Positions 42,709 to 52,174 of a stretch of DNA of 64,000 bases are shown one piece after another. The DNA is from Acidovorax sp. 107. Its GTDB lineage: Bacteria; Pseudomonadota; Gammaproteobacteria; Burkholderiales; Burkholderiaceae_C. Where the stretch lies: NCBI RefSeq assembly GCF_003058055.1, contig NZ_QBTZ01000001.1, positions 2,994,001-3,058,000 of the forward strand. Direction: 5' to 3'. Made by a program: the position numbers and the translations under genes. Each line of letters opens with the position of its first letter. Positions within the stretch are counted from its first letter, which is position 1. The notes beneath the pieces are model-generated. The model ran no database searches and was not told where the DNA came from. It saw only the letters and a program-made list of their open reading frames with translations.

Positions 42709-44274
42709 TTCCATCGCGCGCAGGCGCGTGTCGATGATCGACGCCTCAATGTGGTCCACCGTTGCTCCGCCGCGCCGGGCCATGTCCTGGCCCGCCTTGA
42801 ACCGGTCCACGGCAGCAGCATAGTCATAACGTGCTGCATGCGCCTCCGCCTCCGCGCGGACTGCCCTTAAGGCCTGCCCCTGCGCCTGCCAGGTGGACGC
42901 CAGCAGTTGCCATACGGTGGCATCCTTGGGGTGGGTAGCCGCCCAGGCCTGCAATGCCTGCGTGGCCTCACCCGGCCGATTGGCTCGCAAAAGCGCCTGC
43001 GTGCGCAACACCAGTTCGGGCCGGCGAGTGCTGCTGTCATCCGCAACGGATGCCAAGGCCGTAGCAGCATCACCCGCCGACAGTTCAATCTCCGCCATCA
43101 ACAAGCGCGCGAGCCGGTGGGCCGCAGGGTCTGGCCGCACCAGATCATCCAGTTGGCGGACCACCGTGCGCGCGCCCACCGTGTCACGCAGCTGGCTGCT
43201 GGCCAGCGCCGCTGCATACAGCACCGCGGCACGGCGTGGCAAGGTCAGTGCCTGAAAACCCGAGCCACGCGGTTCGGCGATCCATTGGCGCAAGGTATCC
43301 ACCCCCGGGTTGGACAATACGCGCGCCCGTGCTGCCACCATGGCATGTTCACTGGAAGGCTGCGGAGCGGGCCCAGGCGCAGTCGCCCCGCCTGGAGGGA
43401 TGCGCGACTGCATGTCTGCCATGCGCTCCGTCGTCAGTGGGTGGCTGCGCAAGTAGGGCCACGACCCGTTGTCGTTCAACCGGTTGGCCTGCTGCAGCTT
43501 TTCAAACATGCTCACAAAGCCTTGGGGCGCAAAGCCCGCAGGGGCCATGAGCCCATAGCCTATGCGGTCCGCTTCGCGCTCCATATCCCGGGAGAAATTG
43601 AGCTGGTTCTGCATGGCCAGCGCCTGCCCCCCCACCACCAATGCCTGCGTGGCACCCGGGTTCTTGCTGGCGGCGAGGGCGCCGAGCACCATCGCCCCCA
43701 ACAGCAAAGGCGTCTGCTTGCTCTGCTGCGTGATCAGGCGCGAGATGTGGCGCTGGGTCACATGGCTCAACTCATGGGCCAACACGGAGGCCAGCTCGTC
43801 GCGTGTGGCCACCACACCAATCAGCCCCAGATGCACACCCAGATACCCTCCAGGCAAGGCAAAAGCGTTCACCGTGCGGTCGCGGCCCAGCAGAATCTCC
43901 CACGCAAAGCGCTCATCCAACTCGGCACTCAGCTCCCCCCGAGCTTTGGCGGCTGCCAGGAGCGGCTGCCAGATCCCCTGCACATAGTCAGCCACGACCG
44001 GGTCATCCACATAGTCCGGGTCGCGGTACAGCTCCCGGATGATGCGATCGCCCAGGCGGCGCTCGGCGCTGGTGGTGAGGTCGCTGGCGTCGCCGAGGGT
44101 AGGGAGGGAGGGCTGGGCAGCAGCCGGCAACGCAATAGCAATGCCAGTCGCTATCAATAGTGCAGCTGTGCAAGCAATTCTGCTATGCGTTTGGAAAGTA
44201 TTTTGCTCGACATGGTGATGCAGAACGGCATCATTGGCCGAAGGCTTTGCGGGGGGGCATTTGCGGATCCACAT
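42676..44274 (-). CDS. M48-family periplasmic metalloprotease with TPRs (BepA/YfgC-like)
   Basis: 532 aa from ATG 44274; the true start is uncertain because the signal peptide core ([19 protein letters not shown], cleavage near AAAQ) begins some 30 residues in, and no good start codon lies nearer. Zinc site HELSH ([16 protein letters not shown]) and the third ligand in [14 protein letters not shown]. The C-terminal 200 residues are TPR-like. BepA relatives degrade stalled outer-membrane proteins such as LptD. The signal-peptide codons coincide with a degenerate interspersed repeat. Divergent from moaC. Confidence 0.9.
   Translation of the reverse strand: MWIRKCPPAKPSANDAVLHHHVEQNTFQTHSRIACTAALLIATGIAIALPAAAQPSLPTLGDASDLTTSAERRLGDRIIRELYRDPDYVDDPVVADYVQGIWQPLLAAAKARGELSAELDERFAWEILLGRDRTVNAFALPGGYLGVHLGLIGVVATRDELASVLAHELSHVTQRHISRLITQQSKQTPLLLGAMVLGALAASKNPGATQALVVGGQALAMQNQLNFSRDMEREADRIGYGLMAPAGFAPQGFVSMFEKLQQANRLNDNGSWPYLRSHPLTTERMADMQSRIPPGGATAPGPAPQPSSEHAMVAARARVLSNPGVDTLRQWIAEPRGSGFQALTLPRRAAVLYAAALASSQLRDTVGARTVVRQLDDLVRPDPAAHRLARLLMAEIELSAGDAATALASVADDSSTRRPELVLRTQALLRANRPGEATQALQAWAATHPKDATVWQLLASTWQAQGQALRAVRAEAEAHAARYDYAAAVDRFKAGQDMARRGGATVDHIEASIIDTRLRAMESLLREQAAER
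44147..44213 (-). repeat. Interspersed palindromic repeat, degenerate copy F (coding)
   Basis: On the minus strand GCAAAAT, CTT, CGC, AG, AAT, GC, AGCT and GATAGC occur in the same order and spacing as in copy B, but many positions differ. It overlaps the signal-peptide codons of the M48 protease. Confidence 0.4.
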
Positions 44275-44333
44275 GCACGTATGATGCCCTGCCCCCCCAA
44301 ATGTTTCCCACCTATTCACCTGGTTACGACCCC

Positions 44334-44822
44334 ATGTCCGCACTCACCCATTTTGATGCCCAGGGCCAAGCCCACATGGTTGACGTGGCCGCCAAAGCGG
44401 CTACACATCGCATTGCAATCGCCAGCGGCCGCATCGAAATGCTGCCCGCCACGCTGGCACTCATCGAAGCTGGCAACGCCAAAAAGGGTGACGTGCTCGG
44501 CATTGCCCGGATCGCCGGCATCATGGCCGCCAAGAAAACCAGCGACCTGATCCCGCTGTGCCACCCACTGGCATTGACCCGAGTTGCTATTGAATTCGAA
44601 GCATCCAGTGTTCAAAAATTAGGCACTACAGGCATATTTTGTACCGCAACTGTGGAAACCGTCGGTCCCACTGGTGTGGAGATGGAAGCGCTTACCGCCG
44701 TGCAGGTCGCGCTGCTTACCATTTACGACATGTGCAAAGCTGTGGATCGGGGCATGTCCATCCATGATGTGCACGTTGTGGAAAAACAGGGCGGAAAGTC
44801 GGGGCGCTACCGGGCAAGGTAG
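44334..44822 (+). CDS. moaC: Cyclic pyranopterin monophosphate synthase
   Basis: 162 aa; with MoaA it makes cyclic pyranopterin monophosphate, the first step of molybdenum cofactor synthesis. Conserved segments: [69 protein letters not shown] and [12 protein letters not shown] 44334 matches the usual start. Between EFEASS and TATVETVG the loop is a few residues longer than in E. coli MoaC and its codons match the right half of an interspersed repeat. The catalytic core looks intact. Confidence 0.95.
   Translation: MSALTHFDAQGQAHMVDVAAKAATHRIAIASGRIEMLPATLALIEAGNAKKGDVLGIARIAGIMAAKKTSDLIPLCHPLALTRVAIEFEASSVQKLGTTGIFCTATVETVGPTGVEMEALTAVQVALLTIYDMCKAVDRGMSIHDVHVVEKQGGKSGRYRAR
44600..44642 (+). 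repeat. Interspersed palindromic repeat, copy C (inside moaC)
   Basis: TTAGGCACTACAGGCATATTTTG matches CTAGCGCTACAGGCACTTTTTG of copy A (reverse strand) in most positions, with one added base; the left half is more diverged. It is read in frame in moaC as part of a surface loop. (Both strings are quoted from the two copies for comparison of their key residues CTACAGGCA and TTTTG.). Confidence 0.55.
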
Positions 44823-44920
44823 CTTTGTGAGCCTTTTTTTAGAGTCGAGCGAAACGGCCAGAAAATTTGCGCTTTCCGCTTTGAAGGCAGATCGTTTGAT
44901 CCGCTCCCAGACATAACGGA

Positions 44921-46630
44921 TCACTCAGGCCAGGCCACTTCCGCCATGGGGGGGAAAACAGCTGACTGTTCGTCCCACTGTCTGCGGATGTCTCGCACCT
45001 CCCGTTCTCCCAAGCGGTTCATTCGCGTCAGCACAACAATCCAATACTCAGCTTGTCGGGGCTGTCCTGCAAATGCATACATAGCCGCCAGCTTGTAGTT
45101 GGCCATTATGCTGGGCAGTAACTTCATGGTCTTGAGGGCTCGCTCCAGATCCTTTTCCGCGTATGTTTTTGAAGGATCAATTCTCGCCAGCCAAATCATG
45201 TCCTGCAATTGGGTCAGTGCCACCACGTCAGGGGCAACCCGTTCCCCCGCTTTGTCGAGCTTCTGATGCTCAAAGCGCAGCGTGAAAAAGTCGCGTTCGA
45301 TACGGGCATAGTCGTATACAGTGATCGACAGTCCAACACCCCCCAGTACCAACGCGACAACAGTCGGCCAGAGGCGGGTACTCAACACGGGCTTGAATTT
45401 CAACGCTACGTTCAACGCTCCCAGCATGAGGCCGAACGGCAGCAGGAAGTACGCGTAGTGCAGCGGAAATTCAAGCATGGCATGCACGCCCAAAGCCACC
45501 ACAAATAACAACATCCACAGCTGCTCCACCTTGGCAACACGCCTCAGCGCACTGACCATCCACACACCCAGCAACAAACACACCGCCAGACCTAAGGGAA
45601 GGCCGAGCTCGACCACTAGGTCCATGAACAGGTTATGAGCATGCCGGAGCGTTCCACCGGTCACCATGGCGTACGGATCAGAGGGGAACTGAGCGAAACT
45701 CGTTTGCATCCATCCGTATCCAGACCAGGGGTGCTGCAACAATGCATCCGACAATTTGGCCCAAAACTCAAGGCGCAGCTTGAAAGATGAAGTCCCCCGC
45801 AACGGCTGTAGCTCTGTGGCTCGCCCCAGCCACACATTGACGAAAGGGAGGGTCACCACAAAAAGGGCAAACACTACCGTCCAGCCAAGTGCGCCCGCCA
45901 TCAACCGGCGTGATATCGCCAAGCGTTTTCGCAACATGATCAGCGCAGCCAGCGAAACAATCACAACCGCCCAGCTCGTGCGTGACTCGGTCAGCGCGAG
46001 GCCAATGGCTAACAGTACCGCCCAGCCCCATGCAGCCAAACCTGGCAGACGCCGTTGCTCGTGTAGCCAAGCGCAGGCCAGAACGCCCAGGCACAAAAGG
46101 CTTGCCAGTTGATTCGGTTGGCCAAGATTGCCATGGAAGCGCGCCGGGGGCGCGGGGATGAAAAGCCAGAATGCTGATCCCGGATCGATGCTCCACCATT
46201 GCTGGAACTGGATCAACAATGATCCCGACGCGCCGATCAGTACCGCTATGAACAAAAAGTCCGCGCATTGACCGGGTTTCCAACGTTCCCAGGCAGCCCC
46301 CACCAACAGTGCCAACATGAGCCCAGCCAAGAACAAGCTGCTGATAAAGGCGACGCCTAACGTCTCGATAAGGCCTGAGGCATATTGCAGCCAAACGACC
46401 CCAACACAAGCCAGACCCAGCAAGGGCAGTGCGTGCCACTCCTGCAACGCCATTTTTCGGCTGCGCCAGAGCACCACAACGGCCAGCACCCACAACACAC
46501 AGGCTGCCCACGCATCGGAATAAAAATCAACCCAAGGCACGTGGTGATTAGGTAACAGCCAGCACAGCGCATAGGCCAAACTGGCAAGAACGGCCCAGCC
46601 TGTTGCTTTGGATGTTGAGTCAGTGGTCAT
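44921..46630 (-). CDS. PglL-type O-oligosaccharyltransferase / Wzy-family pilin glycosylation ligase
   Basis: 569 aa inner-membrane protein with about twelve helices and a soluble C-terminus with TPR-like features (MLLPSIMANYKLAAMYAFAGQPRQAEYW). Wzy_C-type core motifs: FHGNLGQPNQLASLLCLG, ALTESRTSWAVV and HPWSGYGWMQTSFAQFP followed by HAHNLFMDLVVELGLP. Such ligases transfer lipid-linked glycans to pilin or other exported proteins. Its position right after pilA supports pilin as target. A terminator lies between the two genes, so it needs read-through or its own promoter. Confidence 0.88.
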   Translation of the reverse strand: MTTDSTSKATGWAVLASLAYALCWLLPNHHVPWVDFYSDAWAACVLWVLAVVVLWRSRKMALQEWHALPLLGLACVGVVWLQYASGLIETLGVAFISSLFLAGLMLALLVGAAWERWKPGQCADFLFIAVLIGASGSLLIQFQQWWSIDPGSAFWLFIPAPPARFHGNLGQPNQLASLLCLGVLACAWLHEQRRLPGLAAWGWAVLLAIGLALTESRTSWAVVIVSLAALIMLRKRLAISRRLMAGALGWTVVFALFVVTLPFVNVWLGRATELQPLRGTSSFKLRLEFWAKLSDALLQHPWSGYGWMQTSFAQFPSDPYAMVTGGTLRHAHNLFMDLVVELGLPLGLAVCLLLGVWMVSALRRVAKVEQLWMLLFVVALGVHAMLEFPLHYAYFLLPFGLMLGALNVALKFKPVLSTRLWPTVVALVLGGVGLSITVYDYARIERDFFTLRFEHQKLDKAGERVAPDVVALTQLQDMIWLARIDPSKTYAEKDLERALKTMKLLPSIMANYKLAAMYAFAGQPRQAEYWIVVLTRMNRLGEREVRDIRRQWDEQSAVFPPMAEVAWPE

Positions 46631-46650
46631 GCGAAGTGACGGCAGTCTAG

Positions 46651-46678
46651 AAAAACAAAAAAGGGAGCCAAAGCCCCC
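46651..46678 (-). terminator. Rho-independent terminator after pilA
   Basis: On the minus strand GGGGGC-TTTG-GCTCCC is followed by TTTTTTGTTTTT. A compact stem and long T-tract make this the clearest terminator in the window. It separates pilA from the PglL-type gene. Confidence 0.92.
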
Positions 46679-46712
46679 TTCCTATAAATCGCGAACGCAG
46701 TTCGCGAAAAAC

Positions 46713-47207
46713 TTAGCGGCAAGAACCTGGTGCGTACTTGGTGGTGTTACCGGTTGCCTTGCACACCCATTCGTACACTTGGGTACCTTGGCCACCAGTA
46801 GTAGCCGTGCCCAATGCGTAAACACCGCTAGCGCTATCTTTGTAGGGTGTCAGGGTGATGGAGCCCGGAGTGGCAGTGAGGTCAACGCCCAGATTGGTCT
46901 GGTGTGGCACCACTACGATCTGGCCAGTGACTTCGTTGGCGGCGATGGAAGCCACCATCTTGGTGGGGTTGGTCGCATCGCAACCGAAGGCATTGGTACC
47001 CGACAAAGTGGCGGTCGGATTCATGCTCTGGATGGTTTCGCTGATGGTGGTGCGGCACTGCGAAGCGGCCAGCACCACTTCAGACATACGCGCCTTGATG
47101 GTGTAGTCCTTGTACGCAGGCAGCGCCACGGCAGCCAAGATACCGATGATCGCAACCACGATCATCAATTCGATCAGGGTGAAACCCTTTTGGATAGAAC
47201 GCTTCAT
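46713..47207 (-). CDS. pilA: Type IV major pilin
   Basis: 164 aa prepilin. Leader MKRSIQKG is cut by PilD after Gly8 before Phe9; Glu13 is the conserved mature Glu5 ([20 protein letters not shown]). The C-terminal disulfide loop is probably Cys149-Cys163; Cys51 and Cys76 could form a second bond. The protein ends GSCR, without the C-terminal Ser used by some pilin glycosylases. GGAG sits before the start, a sigma-54 promoter lies upstream and a strong terminator downstream, so it is a highly expressed single-gene unit. Confidence 0.96.
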   Translation of the reverse strand: MKRSIQKGFTLIELMIVVAIIGILAAVALPAYKDYTIKARMSEVVLAASQCRTTISETIQSMNPTATLSGTNAFGCDATNPTKMVASIAANEVTGQIVVVPHQTNLGVDLTATPGSITLTPYKDSASGVYALGTATTGGQGTQVYEWVCKATGNTTKYAPGSCR

Positions 47208-47531
47208 GAAGAACTCCTAGAAAAAGTTGCAAATGCGCTGTGGTTATGCAATTGCTGTGCCTGCCCGTTGAAACAGACGACGATTGCATCAAGCCCACAA
47301 GAAGCCCCGCAGGTAGTAAAGACAAAACCGCCTGCCAGCACACTGCAAGCTTTCAGAAGTTCGGCGTTTTTTAGCAAAGCTCTCAAAGAGAGCGCCGCAT
47401 CCAGCATGAGCCGACGAATCCACCCGACACGGCCCCCGATCTACATTCATGTTTGCTCGGCAGACGACCTCAATTCATTCTCGAAATTACATTTTTGTCG
47501 CCCAGTATTGTCACGCCCATGGGCACTTTCG
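47208..47531. other. Intergenic region between pilA and the phosphodiesterase gene
   Basis: 324 bp. The pilA side carries the ribosome site and the sigma-54 promoter. GCTCTC-AAA-GAGAGC at 47379-47393 is a perfect 6-bp hairpin that may end the signalling operon transcript, though without a T-run. The rest (about 47400-47531) is AT-richer than the average here and I see no gene in it; PilR sites are expected but not identified. Confidence 0.6.
47246..47262 (-). promoter_or_regulatory. Sigma-54 (-24/-12) promoter of pilA
   Basis: Minus strand AGGCACAGCAATTGCAT: the GG (47261-47260) and GC (47249-47248) pairs are separated by exactly ten bases, and GGCAC-N5-TTGCA fits the consensus with one change. 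It lies about 40 bp from the ATG. PilR/PilS control is expected by analogy with other pilA genes. Confidence 0.87.
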
Positions 47532-48320
47532 CTAGACCTCCATCGTCTGCCCGGCACTCAGCCACCGAATGTCATGCGGACTGTGGTGGGTACGGGCCGT
47601 GCTGTCGAACTGTCGAATCTCATCCATGATGAGCGAAGTCTCCGATGGCTTGGTGTGCGTGATGTAGATGGGGTAGCGATCCGCGGCGGGGATATGCGCC
47701 AATTCCTGCGCGAGGGTCTCGGGCGAGAGGTGCAGGCTGCGGCGAGCGAGGTCGCGCTCGCGGTTGCTGAAGGCTGTTTCGATCACCAGGCAAGCCACCG
47801 GCATTGCGTTGACACGGTTCCAGAATGAAGGGTTGCGCTCGGTATCGCCGCTGAACACCCACCAACCAGTGTCGCCTTGGACCGCAAACCCTACGGCGGC
47901 GACAGTGTGGTGAGCGGGTAGCACCTCAATCTGCGTGCCTGCGATGCTCAACACCTCACCGGACACAAAGGTCCGGTACTGCAGGAAGGGGGATGCCGCA
48001 GAAGGTATGGTGCTGAAATCTGGCCAGATGACGTTGTTGAAGACATGGGCCTGAAGCGCCCCGATGGTGTCGGCAAGGGCGTGCACTTGCACGGGACGAC
48101 GGCGCTGGGACGACACCGCGTCCAGCATCAGGGGCAGGGCGGCGATGTGGTCCAGATGGGAATGGGTCAGCAGTACGTGGTCGATCTTGCCCATTTCATC
48201 CAGCGTGAGGTCACCTACCCCGGTGCCAGCATCGAGCAAGACGCTGTCGCCGATCAAGAACGATGTCGTGCGACAGTCTTTGGCGATGGCGCCGGAGCAT
48301 CCCAGCACGCGAACCTTCAT
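47532..48320 (-). CDS. Class II 3',5'-cyclic-nucleotide phosphodiesterase (metallo-beta-lactamase fold)
   Basis: 262 aa from ATG 48320 (MKVRVLGCSGAIAKDCRTTSF). Metal motif HSHLDH at 53-58, then AVGFAVQGDTGWWVFSGDTERNPSFW and a final ITHTKPSE. This matches class II cAMP phosphodiesterases (CpdA is a different class). It starts 10 bp after an adenylate-cyclase gene, so the operon makes and removes the same messenger. Last gene of the signalling operon. RNase Z-like activity is an alternative but the cyclase neighbour favours PDE. Confidence 0.88.
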   Translation of the reverse strand: MKVRVLGCSGAIAKDCRTTSFLIGDSVLLDAGTGVGDLTLDEMGKIDHVLLTHSHLDHIAALPLMLDAVSSQRRRPVQVHALADTIGALQAHVFNNVIWPDFSTIPSAASPFLQYRTFVSGEVLSIAGTQIEVLPAHHTVAAVGFAVQGDTGWWVFSGDTERNPSFWNRVNAMPVACLVIETAFSNRERDLARRSLHLSPETLAQELAHIPAADRYPIYITHTKPSETSLIMDEIRQFDSTARTHHSPHDIRWLSAGQTMEV

Positions 48321-48330
48321 GTGAAGCCTT

Positions 48331-50595
48331 CTACTTGGTGTCGAAATTGGTGGCACTGTCCCAGTTGGGGTCAAAAGCCTGCCCACGCAGCGCCTCAACC
48401 CGGGCGGCATACAACCCGTACAGCATGCATTGAGGCCTGCGCTCTTGCAATTGCGCCATTAGTCTGTCGCATTGTGCCCATTCCTGCGCTGCATAGGCAC
48501 GCAGAAAACCCTCCCACACCACCAATTCTTCGGCAAGGTCGCTCGACAGCTCTCCCTGGAGTGCAAGCGGCTGGTAAATCGGTACGGCCTGCGCCTTGCC
48601 CTTGACGCGCACGCGGTCCATAGCCTGCCATACGAACTGAGGAGCGAGCTGCATGGCGGACTCGCTCACCACGATCGAGGTACCGTAGTGCTTGGAAAGC
48701 CCTTCCAGGCGGGAGCCGAGGTTGACCGCATCGCCAATGACCGTGTAGCTACGCCGAATGTCCGAGCCCATGTCGCCCACGCACATGACGCCAGTATTGA
48801 GTCCAATGCCTACGCCAATCTCAGGCAGCCCGCGCTGGCGGTGGTCGGCATTGATTTGCCCAATCGCCTGCGACATTTCCAGGGCGGCAGTTACCGCCAG
48901 TTGCGCGTGGTCAGGGGTGGCCACGGGCGCACCCCAAAAGGCCATGACGCAGTCGCCCATGTATTTGTCAATCGTGCCTCGGTGGCTGCGGATGATGTGG
49001 GTGAGTTTGCTGAATACCTCATTCAACAACCCCTGCAACTGCAATGGCTCCATGCGTTCAGACATGGCAGTGAAGCCCCGCATGTCGCAGAACATCACCG
49101 TCAGCTCCCGGTTGGTGGCCTGCATGCTGTAGTGCTCGGGCTGCTTGACCATCTCCGCCACCAGCTCAGGGGGCACGTAGGCACTGAACAGTGCGGCCAA
49201 CTCACGCTTGGAGCGGCTCTCCACAAAATAGCCGTATGCCATGTTGAGTGCAAAGGCCAGCATCGACATCACCACCGCTGTCGCCAACGGTAGCGCCAGC
49301 CCCTGAGCGATGTACATCCACAGATTGAGCCCCACCAGCGCGCACACCACCCCCCCGCTGAGCAAGACCGCAGACGATGCGGACAAGAGGGGTAGTGCCA
49401 CCGCCAGCAGCACACCCGCGCATAACAGCTGCAGCACATCAAACCCTGCGGCGTAGTCGGGGCGGACTATGCTCTTTCCATCCAGGAATGCCGATAGCAC
49501 GTTGGCGTGGGTTTCCACTCCGGGGTACGTTCTGCCCACCGGGGTCACGCGCAAATCCAGCAAGCCAGGGGCCGTAGAGCCGACCAGCACCAATTGGTCC
49601 TTGAGCTGGCCAGACGGCAGCAGGCCATCCAGAACGTCAGACGCCGAGATGTACCGGAAGGAACCTCCTTTGGCGTCGCCCGGGCCCCGGTAGGGAATGA
49701 GTGTGGCCAGCTGCTGGTCTACGGGTAGCACCAGCGCACGGCCGTCCTGCCGTAGCACGACGCTCTGGAGCAGGTCGTGCGTTCCAGAGGGCGTGGGGCT
49801 GACAAAGCCTGGATGGATCTCCGGCAGGCCAATGGCGGTACGGAACATGGCCAGCGCCAGCGATTCGTAATACTGCCCCTGGTACTCGCCCAACAAAGGC
49901 AAGGATCGAACGACCCCATCTTCGTCCGTGATCGAATTGAAGAACCCCGCCGCGGGGGCCGCGCGGGTAAGTGCCTCGATGTTGCTGCTATACCCACGCC
50001 AGGTGGTGGCCCCCAGAGGCAAGCCCCGCAAGCGCTCCAGCGGAAGCGCGGGGTCTGGCAACATGCCCTTGGTGATGCCGTCGCGGTCTTCGCCAGACAG
50101 GTAGTAACCCAACACCACCGGCTGCCCTTGCAGAGCCTGCGCAAAAAGCGCGTCATAGTCCAGCGATGGTGCCAGGCGCTCCAGTTGCTCCTTGAAGGCT
50201 GGCTGGCTGCGCAAAGGACCCCGCGCCAGTTGCTGCAGCGTAGAAAGCCCCGAGCTTTCATCGGCCTCGGCAAACAGCACGTCAAACCCCACCACCGACA
50301 CCTGCTGGCGCTCAAACAGTTCGCGCATCAGCGTGGCCATCTTGTCCCTGCGCCAGGGCCATTGGCCTACACGCCCCAGGCTCTTTTCATCGATATCGAC
50401 AATGACAATCCGCTCGTCCAGCGTGCGCGGCATGGTCACCCGCAAGCGGGTGTCGTAGATGATGTGGTCCAGCCGTTCCAGCACCTGCAGGTGAAGTAAG
50501 TCTGCCACGTGCAGCAGCGCAAACACCAGCGGTATCAGTGTGACCGCAATGCGCTGCCAGCGCCGGCGAAACAGATGCAACAGGGACTGCAGCAT
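48331..50595 (-). CDS. CHASE2-domain class III adenylate/guanylate cyclase
   Basis: 754 aa membrane protein. N-terminal helix, then a CHASE2 extracytoplasmic sensor (about 45-365; ERIVIVDIDEKSLGRVGQWPWRRDKMA), three membrane helices at about 375-455, and a catalytic domain at about 500-690. Metal Asp in MFCDMRGFTAMSERM and in DKYMGDCVMAFWGAP; the Lys of DKYMGD suggests ATP rather than GTP. VIGDAVNLGSRLEGLSKHYG is the usual transition-state segment. Output is removed by the phosphodiesterase gene 10 bp downstream. A short C-terminal extension follows. Confidence 0.93.
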   Translation of the reverse strand: MLQSLLHLFRRRWQRIAVTLIPLVFALLHVADLLHLQVLERLDHIIYDTRLRVTMPRTLDERIVIVDIDEKSLGRVGQWPWRRDKMATLMRELFERQQVSVVGFDVLFAEADESSGLSTLQQLARGPLRSQPAFKEQLERLAPSLDYDALFAQALQGQPVVLGYYLSGEDRDGITKGMLPDPALPLERLRGLPLGATTWRGYSSNIEALTRAAPAAGFFNSITDEDGVVRSLPLLGEYQGQYYESLALAMFRTAIGLPEIHPGFVSPTPSGTHDLLQSVVLRQDGRALVLPVDQQLATLIPYRGPGDAKGGSFRYISASDVLDGLLPSGQLKDQLVLVGSTAPGLLDLRVTPVGRTYPGVETHANVLSAFLDGKSIVRPDYAAGFDVLQLLCAGVLLAVALPLLSASSAVLLSGGVVCALVGLNLWMYIAQGLALPLATAVVMSMLAFALNMAYGYFVESRSKRELAALFSAYVPPELVAEMVKQPEHYSMQATNRELTVMFCDMRGFTAMSERMEPLQLQGLLNEVFSKLTHIIRSHRGTIDKYMGDCVMAFWGAPVATPDHAQLAVTAALEMSQAIGQINADHRQRGLPEIGVGIGLNTGVMCVGDMGSDIRRSYTVIGDAVNLGSRLEGLSKHYGTSIVVSESAMQLAPQFVWQAMDRVRVKGKAQAVPIYQPLALQGELSSDLAEELVVWEGFLRAYAAQEWAQCDRLMAQLQERRPQCMLYGLYAARVEALRGQAFDPNWDSATNFDTK

Positions 50596-50672
50596 GTGTC
50601 CGCGCGCGAGAAAATGGGTTCAGGTCAGGCCAACAATGGCTCGCAGATACGGCGTAGGCCCTTTGCCAGATG

Positions 50673-51323
50673 TCAGCTTTGCTCGAACTGCATCTCGGTG
50701 CCCGCCAGCTCCAGGCGATCACCGTGCTTGAGGGGAACCGGCGACGCACCAATGGCTGCGCCATTCAGCAAAGGCATGTCAGGCCCCTCGACATGGGCCA
50801 ACACAAAACCCTGATGCCGCTTGGTGATGGAGGCCACCGCCACACCGGGCTTTCCGATGGTGGTCACTACCTTCTGGAGCGATACCTCGCGACCTGCAGC
50901 AGCGCCGGACATGACCCGGATCACCGCTGAAACCGGGGCCGGCGCAGGCGCCGCCTGGGCGGGCCTGGCAGCTGCCACGGCAGGCGGCACCATGCCAGGC
51001 TTGAAGATCATGGTCTTCTCGAAGTTCTGGCCTTCGGCATCTTGCAGGAAGCGGATCTTGTACTTGCCCACCTCCACCGTATCGCCATTTCGCAGCTCCT
51101 GGCGCTTGACGGCCTTGGCATTCACATAGGTGCCGTTGGTGCTGCCAAGGTCCTCAATCTCCACATCCTGACCCTCCATATGGAGCACGGCATGCTCTCC
51201 ACTCACCGCAAGGTTGTCGATCACGATGTCGTTGTAAGGACGCCGACCCAGCGTGGTCCGCTCCTTGGTCAGCTGCACTTCCTTGATGACGACGCCGTCG
51301 ATTGAAACGATCATTCTCGGCAT
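50673..51323 (-). CDS. FHA-domain protein, two FHA-like modules
   Basis: 216 aa, cytoplasmic. The N-terminal FHA has the full phosphothreonine-binding signature: LGRRPYNDIVIDN, SGEHA, LGSTNGTYVN. After an Ala/Pro linker (about 112-132) a second FHA-like module (VIRVMSGAAAGREVSLQKVVTTIGKPG to HGDRLELAGTEMQFEQS) has a weak core and lacks the GR-S-N signature, so its binding is doubtful. It is the natural reader of the Ser/Thr kinase two genes upstream and may pass the signal to the cyclase downstream (inference). Confidence 0.92.
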   Translation of the reverse strand: MPRMIVSIDGVVIKEVQLTKERTTLGRRPYNDIVIDNLAVSGEHAVLHMEGQDVEIEDLGSTNGTYVNAKAVKRQELRNGDTVEVGKYKIRFLQDAEGQNFEKTMIFKPGMVPPAVAAARPAQAAPAPAPVSAVIRVMSGAAAGREVSLQKVVTTIGKPGVAVASITKRHQGFVLAHVEGPDMPLLNGAAIGASPVPLKHGDRLELAGTEMQFEQS

Positions 51324-51364
51324 GATCTACTCCTGATGTGATGAATTGTTGTGTTTCGGGCCGT

Positions 51365-52174
51365 TCAAGAGGCCCCTAGCAATCGAGACATGAGGCCACG
51401 TTTTTTGCTTCCTGCGGCAGCCTGCACCAGCAGCACGCTCACGTTATCACGCCCCCCGTTGGCGTTGGCTGTGTCAACGAGCAATGTCGCTTTTTCCTCC
51501 AATGGCAGGGGCGCACGCACCAACTCTGCCAGGTCCGGATCGGACACCATGTCGGTGAGCCCATCGGAACACAGAAGAAACAGATCATGGGGCGCCACCT
51601 GGAACTCGTTGACTTCCATCAACACATTGGGCTCCACGCCCAGAGCCCGGGTGACCAGGTTCCGGTTGGAGGACAACGCCGCCTGCTGCGCTGTCAGCAG
51701 CCCCGCATCCACCTGCTCTTGCAGCCAGGAATGGTCGCGCGTGATTTGCTGCAGAACTCCACCTCGCAGCCGATAGCAGCGCGAATCGCCGATGTGACCC
51801 AAGATCAGGCGACTGCTGTGGAACACCGCCACCACCAGCGTGGTGCCCATGCCCGCGTACTGCGGATTGGAGAGGGACGCACCCAGGATAGCGTGATTCG
51901 CGTTCTCCACGCAAATTTCCAGCGCTCGGCGCACATCGGTGGACTGGGGACTCGTGCCCGCCTGGGCCAGCCAGCGCGCCATTTCAGTACGGATGAAGGT
52001 GGTGGCCATGCCGCTGGCCACCTCACCCGCGTTGTAGCCGCCCATGCCATCGGCCAATATCGCAACCTGCGCATCGCGGTCAACAGCTACCGCGTCTTCA
52101 TTGTTGGAACGCACGCGGCCCTTGTCGGTCCGCGCAGTGAATTCATAGGTCATGGATGTGGAGGTGTGCGTCAT
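51365..52174 (-). CDS. PP2C-family serine/threonine phosphatase
   Basis: 269 aa. PPM motifs all present: RVRSNNEDAVAVD, ILADGMGGYNAGEVAS (Asp/Gly metal site), GMGTTLVVAVF, LGHIGDSRCYRL, DLFLLCSDGLTDMV and GGRDNVSVLLVQ. Depends on Mn/Mg and should reverse phosphorylation by the adjacent kinase. Its ATG overlaps the kinase stop (ATGA), so the pair is translationally coupled. Confidence 0.95.
   Translation of the reverse strand: MTHTSTSMTYEFTARTDKGRVRSNNEDAVAVDRDAQVAILADGMGGYNAGEVASGMATTFIRTEMARWLAQAGTSPQSTDVRRALEICVENANHAILGASLSNPQYAGMGTTLVVAVFHSSRLILGHIGDSRCYRLRGGVLQQITRDHSWLQEQVDAGLLTAQQAALSSNRNLVTRALGVEPNVLMEVNEFQVAPHDLFLLCSDGLTDMVSDPDLAELVRAPLPLEEKATLLVDTANANGGRDNVSVLLVQAAAGSKKRGLMSRLLGAS

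Noticed and set aside
47204..47407. Minus-strand frame of 67 codons over the pilA promoter
   Set aside because: It contains the sigma-54 promoter and leader of pilA and has no support.
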